Below are positions 13,068 to 22,097 of a stretch of 43,749 nucleotides of DNA, piece after piece (within the stretch, counting starts at the first letter, position 1; each line of letters starts with the position of its first letter). This DNA is from a virus. The DNA lies in IMG/VR virus record IMGVR_UViG_3300025952_000007, positions 1-43,749 of that record. One strand, 5' to 3'. The notes beneath the pieces are model-generated. The model made no database searches. It was given only the letters and a program-made list of their open reading frames with translations, and was not told the origin of the DNA. The position numbers and the translations under genes are program-made.

Positions 13068-14335
13068 TGGATGTTTGTCTAGAGAAAATAATTTCCCCTT
13101 CTTTTGTGCCTATTTTAAATCCGATTCTTGACGGCGAAGTTGACGAAGTAGTTTTAACCGGTGGCCGTGGTTCAACAAAAAGTTCTTTCTATAGTGAAAT
13201 AGTTTTATATGGAATGCTGGAAGATTGGAAAGTTAGGGGCGAAATAACACATGCTGTATGTATTAGAAAAGTTGCCAATACTTTATCAAAGTCGATTTAT
13301 AACCAATTTAAATGGGGTCAATATACTTTAGGAATAGATAAAGATTTCCATAATACAAAAAGCCCTATGGAAATGACATTTAAGCCGTCCGGGCAACAAA
13401 TATTATTTTTTGGTTGTGATGACCCTTTAAAAATGAAATCAACTATTTTGCCAAAAGGTTATATAAAATATATTATTTTTGAAGAATTTGACCAGTTTGA
13501 CGGAATGAAAGAGATAAGAAATGTTATTCAATCTTTTGCCCGCGGAGATAGTGCTTTAATATTTTTTATATTTAATCCACCGCCTGAAAATGACCATTGG
13601 GCAAATATAGAGGCCGACACTGAAAAAGAAGGTCGTATTCATTTACATACTGATTATACTAAAGTTAATCCAAAATGGTTAGGACCAAAGTTTTTTAAAG
13701 AGGCTGAATACTTGAAAAAAGCCAATTTTATAGCTTATCAAAATGAATACTTAGGAATTGTTACCGGTATTGGTGGAAATATTTTTAAAAATGTATACAA
13801 TACGCCATTTACAGACTTACAATGTATGCAATTTGAAAAAGTCCGCCAAGGTCTTGATTTTGGTTTTGCGCTTCATCCGGCCGCTTGGGTTAAACTTAAT
13901 TTCAATACTACCAGACAATCAATTGACATATTTGATCAAGTTTTTGGTATTGGAATTTCTAATGTAATGTTAGCAGAAGAAATAAATAGCCGGTCAAACT
14001 TCTTTGTTACAACTAAGGCTGATAGTGAGGAACCAAGGGCAATACATGCCCTTAATAGTACTTATGGTTGTAATCTTATTAAATGTGTAAAAGGAAAAGA
14101 TTCGGTCCATTGGGGAATTAAATATTTACAAGATTTAAGCGCAATTAATATTGACAAAGAAAGATGCCCTGATGTTTATCGGCAATTTAAGTTTTATGCT
14201 CATAAGAAAAATAAACAAGGTGATTGGATAAAAGACTATCCAGATATAGAAGATGATTCCATTGACGCAACTCGTTATAGTTTAGATGATATAATTATGT
14301 CAAAAGGTTGGCGAGTTCCGAAAAAGAAAGTATAA
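13067..14335 (+). CDS. terL: Terminase large subunit, PBSX/Terminase_3 type
   Basis: The 422-residue protein powers DNA packaging. The ATPase domain has the Walker A GGRGSTKS (32-39) and Walker B IIFEE (136-140), with SFARGDSALIFFIFNPP as coupling region near 156-172. The RNase H-like nuclease domain has the three acidic sites D264 (GLDFGF), D319 (ADSEE) and D400 (DDSIDATRYSL). Length and motif set fit the PBSX-like Terminase_3 family. This group mostly uses headful packaging from a pac site, in line with the circular assembly. It precedes the portal, as usual. Confidence 0.96.
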   Translation: MDVCLEKIISPSFVPILNPILDGEVDEVVLTGGRGSTKSSFYSEIVLYGMLEDWKVRGEITHAVCIRKVANTLSKSIYNQFKWGQYTLGIDKDFHNTKSPMEMTFKPSGQQILFFGCDDPLKMKSTILPKGYIKYIIFEEFDQFDGMKEIRNVIQSFARGDSALIFFIFNPPPENDHWANIEADTEKEGRIHLHTDYTKVNPKWLGPKFFKEAEYLKKANFIAYQNEYLGIVTGIGGNIFKNVYNTPFTDLQCMQFEKVRQGLDFGFALHPAAWVKLNFNTTRQSIDIFDQVFGIGISNVMLAEEINSRSNFFVTTKADSEEPRAIHALNSTYGCNLIKCVKGKDSVHWGIKYLQDLSAINIDKERCPDVYRQFKFYAHKKNKQGDWIKDYPDIEDDSIDATRYSLDDIIMSKGWRVPKKKV

Positions 14336-14356
14336 TGTTTTAAAGAGGTGATAATT

Positions 14357-15670
14357 TTGGACGGTTCTGAAATTTTTAAATTAATAAACAATTGGCTAGA
14401 ATCGGATTTATATAAAAGAATGATTAGTGGCCAAAGATATTTTAAATGTCAAAATGATATTTTAAATAGAAAATTTTATTATTATAATTTGGGCCAAAAG
14501 CTTGAAGATGATTTTAGGTCCAATATTAAAATTGCAAATGATTTTTTGGGAATTATAATTAATCAAAAGGTTGCTTATTGCCTGGCTAAAGATGTAATTA
14601 TTGATAATGTTACCGATTTGCCATTTGATGTAAATGACGAAATTGATTACGTCGCAGAAGATGCCAGCCAAAAAAGTCAAAGTTGGTGTTTTGTTTGGAT
14701 TGATCAGGAAGGTCTATTTAAGCAAAAACAAGTAGATTCAGAAACAATTATACCTCTGTATGATGGAAGTATTGAAGAAAAATTAACTGGTTTAATTAGA
14801 ACTTATCATTTGAATGACGATGATTATGCAGAATATTGGGACGAAAATTATAAGACTTTATATAAGAAAGATGGTTCTAAATATGTTAAAATATCACAGA
14901 CAACCCATCTCAATAATGGTATTGGTTGGGGTAGAATTCCCTTTATAAGACTACTCAATAATAAATATGGGATGACTGATTTAGATAATATAAAAGGCTT
15001 AATTGACGCTTATGACTTTACTATAAGTGATTTTGCAAATAATTTTATAGATTTTCAAGAAGTAATTTATAAATTAGTGAATTATGCTGAGTCTTTAAAA
15101 GATGAACAATCATTAAGTGAATTAATTGATTTTTTGAAAAAATATAAAATAATATCGGTTGATGAAAATGGTGATTTTGAAGTTATTGTTAATGAGGTTC
15201 CTTATGAAGCCAGGAGCCAATTTCTTGAAATTCTAAGAAAAAATATTTTTTTGATGGCTCATTCGGTTGACACTGAAAAGTTATCAGGTGGCGACTTAAC
15301 TAATGTTACAATTAAAGCTTATTTTGATAATCTTGATAAAAAATGTAATAAATTTATTAAAGAATGTAAAAGGTATATTATGGATATGCTTTATTTCTCT
15401 AATAAATATAAAGAATTTAATCAATTGCCTACAGATAATTTGACCAAGGTAAATATTAAATTCAATAAGTCTATGATAGTAAATGAAACTGAAATTATTG
15501 ACGTTTTAATTTCATTAGGTTTACAGATTTCAAAAGAAACTTTGATAAAACTTTGCCCTTGGATTGATGATCCAGAGGAAGAAATGAAGAAAATTGAAAA
15601 TGAGGAGCCGATAATTGACCCAAATAACCCGCCACCACAACAAAAAAACTTTAATAATTTATTAACATAA
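14357..15670 (+). CDS. Portal protein, SPP1 gp6-like
   Basis: The protein of about 437 residues fits the SPP1 gp6 portal family. It shows Y-x-x-x-Q-x-Y-F-K-C-Q-N near the start (GQRYFKCQND), KIANDFLGIIINQKVAYCLAKD, a DLDNIKGLIDAYDFTISDFANN clip/wing region, and a long C-terminal helix domain ending in a proline-rich tail (EPIIDPNNPPPQQ). It forms the 12-subunit ring at the vertex through which DNA enters. I choose the TTG at 14357 because AGAGGTG lies six bases upstream; the GTG at 14348 overlaps that ribosome site. Confidence 0.92.
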   Translation: MDGSEIFKLINNWLESDLYKRMISGQRYFKCQNDILNRKFYYYNLGQKLEDDFRSNIKIANDFLGIIINQKVAYCLAKDVIIDNVTDLPFDVNDEIDYVAEDASQKSQSWCFVWIDQEGLFKQKQVDSETIIPLYDGSIEEKLTGLIRTYHLNDDDYAEYWDENYKTLYKKDGSKYVKISQTTHLNNGIGWGRIPFIRLLNNKYGMTDLDNIKGLIDAYDFTISDFANNFIDFQEVIYKLVNYAESLKDEQSLSELIDFLKKYKIISVDENGDFEVIVNEVPYEARSQFLEILRKNIFLMAHSVDTEKLSGGDLTNVTIKAYFDNLDKKCNKFIKECKRYIMDMLYFSNKYKEFNQLPTDNLTKVNIKFNKSMIVNETEIIDVLISLGLQISKETLIKLCPWIDDPEEEMKKIENEEPIIDPNNPPPQQKNFNNLLT

Positions 15671-15754
15671 ATATTCTAGTGATAAAACACTATAAAATAA
15701 TTAAGTGGAAACACTATAAAATTTAGTCTAAGGACTATAAACGGAGGAATTATT
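15671..15754 (+). other. Leader before scaffold gene with a doubled ACACTATAAAAT element
   Basis: AACACTATAAAAT occurs twice, at about 15687-15699 and 15710-15722, followed by GGACTATAAACGG. The repeats do not form a hairpin and could mark a weak promoter or binding site for late expression of scaffold and capsid. Confidence 0.4.
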
Positions 15755-16423
15755 ATGGATTGGTTAAAGAAACTATTGGGCGAAGATAATTATAAGAAGT
15801 TGGAAGAGGCAGGAATGATTGAAATTCTTAAAAATAGTTTAGGTGATGTGGAATACATTCCTAATGACCCGACTAAGATTATTCCCAAACATGTTTTTAA
15901 TCAAAAAAATGACGAAGTGAAATTACTTAAAGAACAAATTACAGGCTATGAGGAACAAATTAAAGGCATCTCTGGTATGGTCACTGATAAGACTATGAAA
16001 GAAGAACTTGCCAAACAAGCGGCAAAATTTAGTTTAGAACTTAAAAACCAGGAGACAATATTTAATAGCCAAATAGATAAGAAAAACAAAGAATTTTTGT
16101 TGACTAATTTATTGGTAAAAGAAGGTTGTAAACATCCTGATTTAGTTATTAAAACTATTGACATGGAATCGGTGATAGTAGCTGATAATACTATTGTAAA
16201 TCATGAAAAAATAATGGCGCCGGTTAAAGAATCTTACAAAGTATTATTTGGCCCTGCTGTGGTTACTGGCCAGACACCACCAAAGGGAACTACTACTCCT
16301 CCAGCCAGCAATAGAGAAGAATTAGTAAAACAATATAATGAATATCAGAAAAATGCTGATCCTCGTATGTTCCAAATACAAAGACAATTACAAGCCTTAA
16401 AGGCTGAGGAAAATAAAACTTAA
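15755..16423 (+). CDS. Scaffolding protein (GP20-like)
   Basis: The 222-residue protein has a short N-terminal helix with WLKKLLGEDNYKKLEEAG and I-P-K-H-V-F-N-Q-K-N-D-E, typical of phage scaffold proteins of the GP20 group. A long coiled coil follows (about 48-125), then a T/P-rich hinge (TPPKGTTTPPA) and a C-terminal helix. It lies between portal and capsid with a strong GGAGG. It would nucleate and shape the prohead and then leave or be cleaved. No protease gene was found nearby. Confidence 0.87.
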   Translation: MDWLKKLLGEDNYKKLEEAGMIEILKNSLGDVEYIPNDPTKIIPKHVFNQKNDEVKLLKEQITGYEEQIKGISGMVTDKTMKEELAKQAAKFSLELKNQETIFNSQIDKKNKEFLLTNLLVKEGCKHPDLVIKTIDMESVIVADNTIVNHEKIMAPVKESYKVLFGPAVVTGQTPPKGTTTPPASNREELVKQYNEYQKNADPRMFQIQRQLQALKAEENKT

Positions 16424-16437
16424 AGGAGTGAATTTTA

Positions 16438-17436
16438 ATGGCATATACAGATAGTGAAGACCTTAATTATTTAGGGACCTTATTCGCAATGGGTAATAGA
16501 ATTACCCCATTTTTAAACGCCATTGGAGCGCCTATTGATGATCAAGGTAATATCAATAGTGCTGTTTTGAAAACTGTTAATTCTTTTGAATTTCCAGTTG
16601 CCCAGCCCTATGATACCGGATCGGGAGCTATTCCGAATATAGATGAGACATCATCTGTAACTGGTGTAGCGGCTGTTACAATTACTAGAGGCCAGGACCT
16701 TCAAACATGTCAAATATTTATGCAAAAAGCGGAAGTTTCATATAAAAAATTATCTACAACTGGAACTATCAACATGGGAACTCCTCCAGAAGGCGCACAC
16801 AATGTTGATGGTGTGGCAATGGGTATATCAACAAATGTTGCCGGTAATCCGGTTATGAATGAATTAGATTTCCAATTGATGGGAAGATTAAGAAAAATGG
16901 CTACTGATCTTGATTATACCATTCTTAATGGTGTATATCAGGGAGCGGCAACTGTCGCAACTGCGGCAAAAATGAGGGGTATTAAATCAGCAATTACAAC
17001 TAATGCAACCGCGGCCGGATCTGCTTATTTATCTACTTCTTTAATAAATGCTACTCTTAAGAAAATGGTTGATGCTGGAGCCCCATTAAATAATATTATT
17101 ATGGTGTGTAACTCATTCCAAAGGCAAAAAGTTGGCGCATTATATGAATATGTTCCAATGTCAAGGACTGAGGGTGGTTCTTCAATTCAAAGGGTTTATA
17201 CTGATTTTTGCGAATTTGGTATATTATATGATCCTAACTGTTCAGTTAGTGAGGTTTATTTTGTAGAAATGAGTATGTTAAGAATTGTTGCCTGCCCGGT
17301 AACAGGAAGATACATAATTATAGAAGACAAGGCAACGGACGGAGCTTCATTCGCTAAGCAAATTTATGGACAATTCAGTTTAGATTACGGCCCGGAAGAA
17401 TATCACGGTAAAATAACCGGATTGCTTTATTCTTAA
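16438..17436 (+). CDS. Major capsid protein, SU10/DUF5309-like
   Basis: The 332-residue protein fits the major head protein family often annotated DUF5309/SU10 capsid (HK97 fold). Features seen are EFPVAQPYDTGSGAIPNIDE, the E-L-D-F-Q-L segment before LRKMATDLDYTILNG, MRGIKSAITTNAT, and the late QIYGQFSLDYGPEEYHGKITGL. It would build the icosahedral shell. There is no obvious N-terminal pro-region, in keeping with a separate scaffold. A terminator hairpin follows at 17467, so this gene may be transcribed more than those behind it. Confidence 0.88.
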   Translation: MAYTDSEDLNYLGTLFAMGNRITPFLNAIGAPIDDQGNINSAVLKTVNSFEFPVAQPYDTGSGAIPNIDETSSVTGVAAVTITRGQDLQTCQIFMQKAEVSYKKLSTTGTINMGTPPEGAHNVDGVAMGISTNVAGNPVMNELDFQLMGRLRKMATDLDYTILNGVYQGAATVATAAKMRGIKSAITTNATAAGSAYLSTSLINATLKKMVDAGAPLNNIIMVCNSFQRQKVGALYEYVPMSRTEGGSSIQRVYTDFCEFGILYDPNCSVSEVYFVEMSMLRIVACPVTGRYIIIEDKATDGASFAKQIYGQFSLDYGPEEYHGKITGLLYS

Positions 17437-17441
17437 AATTC

Positions 17442-17496
17442 TCAGTTTAAACTGATTTATATAAATGGTCAGGGTAATTTATACCCTGACCTATTT
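17442..17496 (+). terminator. Terminator after the capsid gene
   Basis: A short palindrome CAGTTTAAACTG lies at about 17443-17454. It is followed by a perfect 10-bp stem GGTCAGGGTA (17467-17476) with 17482-17491, loop ATTTA, and TATTTT. It would reduce transcription of genes downstream of the capsid gene. Confidence 0.8.
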
Positions 17497-17513
17497 TAAA
17501 AGGAGTGATTATT

Positions 17514-17735
17514 ATGTCCAACCAAATAGATATTATCTTACAGATTGTAACAAATACAGAAAGAAAAATAGACGAAATGTCTAAAATTATAGTCACAAAA
17601 GAATCTTGTAATGAACATAGAACTAATTGTATATATTCAAAAAAATTTGAGTGGACAGTAAAAAAGATTATGGCTCTGGCCGGATTGATAGCCGCGTTTT
17701 TTTCCGGTATTGTGGGTTTAGCAAAATTATTATAA
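17514..17735 (+). CDS. Membrane-anchored coiled-coil protein (XhlA-like)
   Basis: The 73-residue protein has a heptad-type N-terminal helix (IDIILQIVTNTERKIDEMSK). A middle C-N-E-H-R-T-N-C element follows, then a C-terminal membrane segment (about 52-72). The layout matches the XhlA/holin-like accessory group seen in Bacillus and clostridial phages, which helps lysis. It is out of place here, between capsid and head fiber, and the main holin lies at 9933. The ATG at 17514 has AGGAGTG upstream; an earlier ATG at 17505 lacks room for a site. Confidence 0.72.
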   Translation: MSNQIDIILQIVTNTERKIDEMSKIIVTKESCNEHRTNCIYSKKFEWTVKKIMALAGLIAAFFSGIVGLAKLL

Positions 17736-17877
17736 AATAAAAGAACAAAGGAACGAATGCAATTTATTGCTACTTTGTAGATTAGAATGTAATATAGTGA
17801 AAGATTCTTGAATCTAGGTGTAAATAGTTCCAACGATTTTTTAATGAAATTAATAAAATTGAAGGGAGCTTTTTTAT

Positions 17878-19332
17878 ATGGCTGAAACTAGTTTAAAATC
17901 CAGTATAGAATTATATTGTAAAAATCCTCATCTTAGAAATTTATTCTTACTTTTATATGAAACTTCAACTGGCCACGATCATGACGGAACAAATTCAAAG
18001 GCTGTTAGTGTTGGGACTGTTAGTGATGGTACTGTAACCAATGCCAAATTGGCAACTGACGTCAAAGTCGGTAGTTTAGCAACTTTGACAACTACTGCAA
18101 ATACTAGTGTTGTTGCGGCTATTAATGAGTTAGATGCTGATATAGGTAATTTAGCGTCGTTAACGTCATCCGTAAAGACAAGTATAGTTAATGCTATAAA
18201 TAGTTTGGTTACTAATAGAGGTGATTTATCTACACTTACCACCACGGCCAAAGATAGTTTAGTTAATGCTATAAATGAAATTGATGCTGCTAATGCTGTA
18301 ATGGTCACTTTGACTGGAACTCAAACATTAACTAATAAACATTTAACAAGCCCTCATCTAACAACGCCATTGATTGAAGATGGTGACACCGGTGTTACTC
18401 TTACTAGTGATAATCAGACTCATGCATCACCGGTTATAACTATTCCTAATATTGCTGATGCGGCCGATACTTTTTGTATGATAGATACTGAACAAACTCT
18501 TACTTTGAAAACATTGACAACTCCAATAATAGCCTCAATCTATCAAGATGCCGGCAAAACTAAGTTAATGACTATTCCTGATACAGCAAGCGACACGTTA
18601 TGCGCTATTGCCGCAACTCAAACATTAACTAATAAAACTCTTACAACCCCAATAATAGCAAGTTTTTATCAAGATGCTGGTAAAACTCAATTAATGACTG
18701 TTCCAAATACTGCAAGTGATACGCTGGCCGCAATTGCCGCAGAGCAAACTTTGACTAACAAAACGCTTACTACGCCAATAATTGCAAGCCTCTATCAAGA
18801 TGCTGGTAAAACTAAGTTAATGACTATTCCTAATGTAGCTAGTGATACATTAGCAGTTTTAGCCGGTGAACAAACATTTACTAATAAAACATTAACTACT
18901 CCAATAATTGCCTCAATGTATCAAGATGCTGGAAAGACTAAACTTATGTCTTTGCCTGACACTGCGAGTGATACTTTAGTTAGTTTAGCCGCAACTCAAA
19001 CATTAACAAATAAAACATTGACGGCTCCATCAATAACCAGTCCAGATTTAACAATGGGTGTATCGACTCATGATTATGGAGCCGGAGCCGATGATTGGAC
19101 CTTATCAGCAAGCGAATTAAAAAGTTTAATATTAAGTGTCTCTAATAGTTCAGGGGCTACAAATATTATAGCGCCTACAACTAATGGAAAAGTATATGTC
19201 TTATATAATGCTAGTGCTTCCAATTGTACAATAAAAACAGCGGCCGGCACTGGTATAGCTGTAGCAACAACTAAAACCGCGATAGTAAGATGTGATGGAA
19301 CAAATTATGTAAGGGTAACGGCCGATGCTTAA
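17878..19332 (+). CDS. Head fiber protein with 42-residue repeats
   Basis: The 484-residue protein resembles the head fiber proteins found beside capsid genes of phi29-like and related Gram-positive phages. The N-terminal anchor (1-60) includes VGTVSDGTVTNAKLATDVKVG. Then three T/S/N-rich segments recur with (V)VAAINELDADIGNL-type sequence. Four 42-residue repeats with QTLTNKTLTTPIIAS and YQDAGKTKLM follow (residues 206-373), and a globular C-terminal domain with DDWTLSASELKSLILSV and CTIKTAAGTGIAV. Such fibers project from the capsid and help attachment to surfaces or mucus. It is codon-regular and shows no frameshift. Decoration of the head, not the tail, is inferred from position. Confidence 0.8.
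   Translation: MAETSLKSSIELYCKNPHLRNLFLLLYETSTGHDHDGTNSKAVSVGTVSDGTVTNAKLATDVKVGSLATLTTTANTSVVAAINELDADIGNLASLTSSVKTSIVNAINSLVTNRGDLSTLTTTAKDSLVNAINEIDAANAVMVTLTGTQTLTNKHLTSPHLTTPLIEDGDTGVTLTSDNQTHASPVITIPNIADAADTFCMIDTEQTLTLKTLTTPIIASIYQDAGKTKLMTIPDTASDTLCAIAATQTLTNKTLTTPIIASFYQDAGKTQLMTVPNTASDTLAAIAAEQTLTNKTLTTPIIASLYQDAGKTKLMTIPNVASDTLAVLAGEQTFTNKTLTTPIIASMYQDAGKTKLMSLPDTASDTLVSLAATQTLTNKTLTAPSITSPDLTMGVSTHDYGAGADDWTLSASELKSLILSVSNSSGATNIIAPTTNGKVYVLYNASASNCTIKTAAGTGIAVATTKTAIVRCDGTNYVRVTADA
18493..18996 (+). repeat. Four 126-base coding tandem repeats
   Basis: Four 126-base units start at 18493, 18619, 18745 and 18871 and encode 42-residue repeats of the head fiber; a partial fifth begins at 18997. 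Protein identity is higher than DNA identity, so the units have been kept by selection and drift and are not a recent expansion. Confidence 0.88.
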
Positions 19333-19344
19333 GGGGGTATTTAA

Positions 19345-19698
19345 ATGTCAAATATAGTAAATGAAACATTTGAACCATTATATGCAAGCCCAGCCAACCA
19401 AACAACGACCGGCTCTTATGTTGATGTAGCTGATAGCAAGATTGATACTTATAGTAAAACAAAAGTTTGTTATACTTGTAAAAATGTTCATGTTGCAAAT
19501 AGTATTAATTGGAAGGTCCTATGCTCTAATGATGATTCAAGTTATGTTGAAGCACAAGCAGAGGCAACTTTAACGGCTGGCTCAATTGGAAATTATACTA
19601 ATACCTTGGCGACTTATAGATATTATAAGGTCCAAGTATTAACAACCTCCGGGACCGACCACGGAACCGCACAAGTAAGAGGATTTTCCAAGGCTTAA
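19345..19698 (+). CDS. Possible head decoration protein
   Basis: The 117-residue protein is strand-rich with no helices obvious: SPANQTTTGSYVDVADSKIDTYSKTK, then WKVLCSNDDSSYVEAQAEATLTAGS and YRYYKVQVLTTSG. This beta-sandwich pattern suits a capsid decoration or carbohydrate-contact protein. It follows the head fiber closely and precedes the neck genes. I did not recognise a named family. Confidence 0.68.
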   Translation: MSNIVNETFEPLYASPANQTTTGSYVDVADSKIDTYSKTKVCYTCKNVHVANSINWKVLCSNDDSSYVEAQAEATLTAGSIGNYTNTLATYRYYKVQVLTTSGTDHGTAQVRGFSKA

Positions 19699-19710
19699 GG
19701 GGTTGATTTT

Positions 19711-20025
19711 ATGATTCAAATAGTTAATATGACTGGAAAATTTATGAGGGAATTAAGTCAAAAGATGGAAGCGGCTAAACATAATGTTGGGCGGTTTTGT
19801 GTTGAGAAAATGCGTTATTATGTAGCGGTTGATACTGGTTATTTGCAAAGTAGATGCGAATATGTAGTTGTCAGAAATGAATTATTTCTGCAAAATGACG
19901 CTCCATATGCGTTATTTCAAGAAAAAGGAACATCAAAGATGAACGCTCACCCCTTTATGTATCCGGCTGTTTATAATCATAAATCAGAGATTGAATTAAT
20001 TGTATTTCAAACTTTGCGGATGTGA
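19711..20025 (+). CDS. HK97 gp10-like neck protein
   Basis: The 104-residue protein shows the gp10-like pattern: AVDTGYLQSRCEY (about 46-58), then APYALFQEKGTSKMNAHPFMYPA (about 70-92) with the conserved Y-x-x-x-x-E-x-G-T and PF-x-x-P-A. Proteins of this family join the head-completion ring to the tail. It lies directly before the tail-terminator-like gene. Confidence 0.88.
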   Translation: MIQIVNMTGKFMRELSQKMEAAKHNVGRFCVEKMRYYVAVDTGYLQSRCEYVVVRNELFLQNDAPYALFQEKGTSKMNAHPFMYPAVYNHKSEIELIVFQTLRM

Positions 20026-20036
20026 GGTGATTTATT

Positions 20037-20423
20037 ATGATGTCTTTTGAAAAATTTAAAGGTTACATAGGGGCAAAAATTGATGCGGCTGTATCAATGG
20101 GTGTTTATGGAACTAAACCAGCAAATGATGCCGGTTCCATTTATTGTGTATTTAAATTAACTAATATTGATAATCCAAGTTTAATTAAACAAGTTTGGAC
20201 ATGTGAAATAGATTACTGGAATAAAGCCGCAAATAATGAGGATGAAATTGATAGCACGGCGGTATTGACCGCGGTTGAAGCTGTGAAAGCTGTTATGAAT
20301 GGTGGTTATCAGGTAGAATCAGAAGGATTTTTTAGAAGTTATTTAGATTTTGCTAGTGAAATACCTGATCCATTGCCTGGCGTTTATAGATTTCAACAAA
20401 GATATATTATTGAATTAAGATAG
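20037..20423 (+). CDS. Tail terminator / neck protein
   Basis: The 128-residue protein has a mixed alpha/beta pattern. It has WTCEIDYWNKAANNEDEIDSTAVLTAVEAVKAVM in the middle and YRFQQRYIIELR at the end, close to the gp11/DUF3168 type of tail-terminator proteins that cap the finished tail tube. Identity rests on fold pattern and gene order between gp10-like and tail-tube genes. Confidence 0.75.
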   Translation: MMSFEKFKGYIGAKIDAAVSMGVYGTKPANDAGSIYCVFKLTNIDNPSLIKQVWTCEIDYWNKAANNEDEIDSTAVLTAVEAVKAVMNGGYQVESEGFFRSYLDFASEIPDPLPGVYRFQQRYIIELR

Positions 20424-20438
20424 AAAGGAGTTGTTTAT

Positions 20439-21530
20439 ATGTCAAGTGGTGTAGTAACCCCGGTTATACCAGCGGCCGATGATATTATATTAGGTGAATG
20501 TGCTTTGTATGCAAATTATGAATTGCCGAATCAATTATCTTTAGGCGGATTACAAGGTGGGGTTAAGGTCCAACTAGCAAGAAAAATTGAAGATATTAAA
20601 ATTGATGGGACTTATGGCGGTCAATTAGATGCCAATGGCGTACCATTAAAAAGATATCGAGAATTTCTTGTTAAATTAAGTATTGAGGCTCTATGTCTTA
20701 AATATATGAATAATAAAAATATTTCAAAATGTGATTCGACCGACCTTTGGGAATCTCAAGACTGGGCGGCAACTGGAGGGACTTTTACAGCCGAAACTAG
20801 TATTGTTCTGGCTGGAGATCAAGCCGCTAAGTGTGTCGGAAATACGGATGGATATGGAATACATGAAGTTTTTGCCACTTCAAAAAATTTGACGGTTTTT
20901 GATAATTCAGAAGTAAGCACAACTGCCGATTATATAGCTTTTGCGATTTATATAACAACGGCTGAAATTGCAAAATTAGGAACAGGAATCAAGATATTAT
21001 TTCATAACGATATTGAGGGAACTAAAACAAATTATCTACATTATACAGTTGCAAAAGCAACTTTAGTTAATGGATGGAATGCCTTTAAAATTGCAAAATC
21101 ATCATTTACAACTGTAGCCTCTGGCGCGTGGACTAGTGTAACTGGTGTAAGCTTTGAATTGTCTGGAAGTCCAAGCAGTTCTACAACTTTTTATGTAGAT
21201 TGTATATCATTATTACAAAATCAAAGTAAGTCTACAATGGTTCCATTAAATGGCGCTTTTTTCTCTATGACTGATGAAGGAGACTATAGACAAATAATTG
21301 GTAATTTTGAGGTTAACGATAATAACTATTATGAAAATATTGCCGTGGTAGGTAAAAAGCATAGTGGGAAAAATTTTATAGTAATTATTCGCCATGTCGC
21401 TAACGATGGAAAAATAGAAAGAGCTTTAAAAGAAAAGTCCGAAGTTGTAGCCGGTACGGAATTTTTAGGCCATTATACATCATATTCACCTTTGACGGTC
21501 CCGGTTACTATCAGAGATTATGATGTCTAA
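20439..21530 (+). CDS. Major tail protein with an inserted beta-sandwich domain
   Basis: The 363-residue protein begins SSGVVTPVIPAADDIILGEC and ends YSPLTVPVTIRDYDV, closely related at both ends to the following gene, so the two are tandem paralogs. Between the shared tube halves lies an extra block at about residues 91-263 (20709-21228). Its sequence (FTAETSIVLAGDQAAKCVG, YIAFAIYI, LVNGWNAFKIAKSSF, TTFYVDCISLL) resembles a jelly-roll or carbohydrate-binding module. The insert would stick out from the tail tube. Which copy builds the bulk of the tube cannot be told from sequence alone; the shorter copy is the simpler tube protein. Confidence 0.85.
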   Translation: MSSGVVTPVIPAADDIILGECALYANYELPNQLSLGGLQGGVKVQLARKIEDIKIDGTYGGQLDANGVPLKRYREFLVKLSIEALCLKYMNNKNISKCDSTDLWESQDWAATGGTFTAETSIVLAGDQAAKCVGNTDGYGIHEVFATSKNLTVFDNSEVSTTADYIAFAIYITTAEIAKLGTGIKILFHNDIEGTKTNYLHYTVAKATLVNGWNAFKIAKSSFTTVASGAWTSVTGVSFELSGSPSSSTTFYVDCISLLQNQSKSTMVPLNGAFFSMTDEGDYRQIIGNFEVNDNNYYENIAVVGKKHSGKNFIVIIRHVANDGKIERALKEKSEVVAGTEFLGHYTSYSPLTVPVTIRDYDV

Positions 21531-21549
21531 TGGAAAGGAAGTGATTTAA

Positions 21550-22095
21550 ATGTCAAGTGGTATTGTAACACCAATTATCCCAGTAGCTAATGATATTTTA
21601 TTGGGTGAGGGTACTGTTTACGCTAATTATGGCGAATCTGGCGAGGCAATTATTGGCGCTACACAAGGAGGAAGCAAAGTTGTTTTTGATATAAAAACTA
21701 TTGATCCCAAAGTTGATGGAACTTATGGACCAATTAAAGGCTTAAAAAGAATTAATCAATTTATACCTCATTTAATAGTTAATTTTTTAAAATTAACATA
21801 TGTATCTTTAGCTTATGGCGTACCTTGTACAGTTACGGACATGGGAGATTATCACCAAATAGATTTTAACTTAAACATTGAGGCGGCCGATGTCTTAAAG
21901 AATGTTGCTTTTGTTGGTTATAAACATGATGGAAAGGCGTGTATAGTTATAGTAGAAAATGCCTTAAATGTTGGAAATATTGATCTTAATTTTAAAGAAA
22001 AAACCGAAGTAGTGGGCGAAATGGACTATGAAGGTCTTTATCCACAAGCGACTCCAACCGTACCACCATTTAAAATAAAAGAATACGATGTTTAA
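21550..22095 (+). CDS. Major tail protein, short paralog
   Basis: The 181-residue protein begins SSGIVTPIIPVANDILLGEG, shares GTYGPIKGLKR and the end FKIKEYDV with the preceding gene, and lacks its inserted domain. It is the size of ordinary siphophage tube proteins. It lies directly before the tail chaperones. With its longer paralog upstream it suggests a tube of two related subunits, as known for a few phages with minor decorated copies made by frameshift or duplication. Confidence 0.85.
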   Translation: MSSGIVTPIIPVANDILLGEGTVYANYGESGEAIIGATQGGSKVVFDIKTIDPKVDGTYGPIKGLKRINQFIPHLIVNFLKLTYVSLAYGVPCTVTDMGDYHQIDFNLNIEAADVLKNVAFVGYKHDGKACIVIVENALNVGNIDLNFKEKTEVVGEMDYEGLYPQATPTVPPFKIKEYDV

Positions 22096-22097
22096 AA

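Noticed and set aside
17447-17833. Minus-strand frame over the XhlA-like gene
   Set aside because: No start signal and it runs through a terminator and intergenic DNA.
18493-18996. Regular repeats considered as CRISPR or mobile repeats
   Set aside because: Units are 126 bases without spacers and stay in frame within the head fiber gene.
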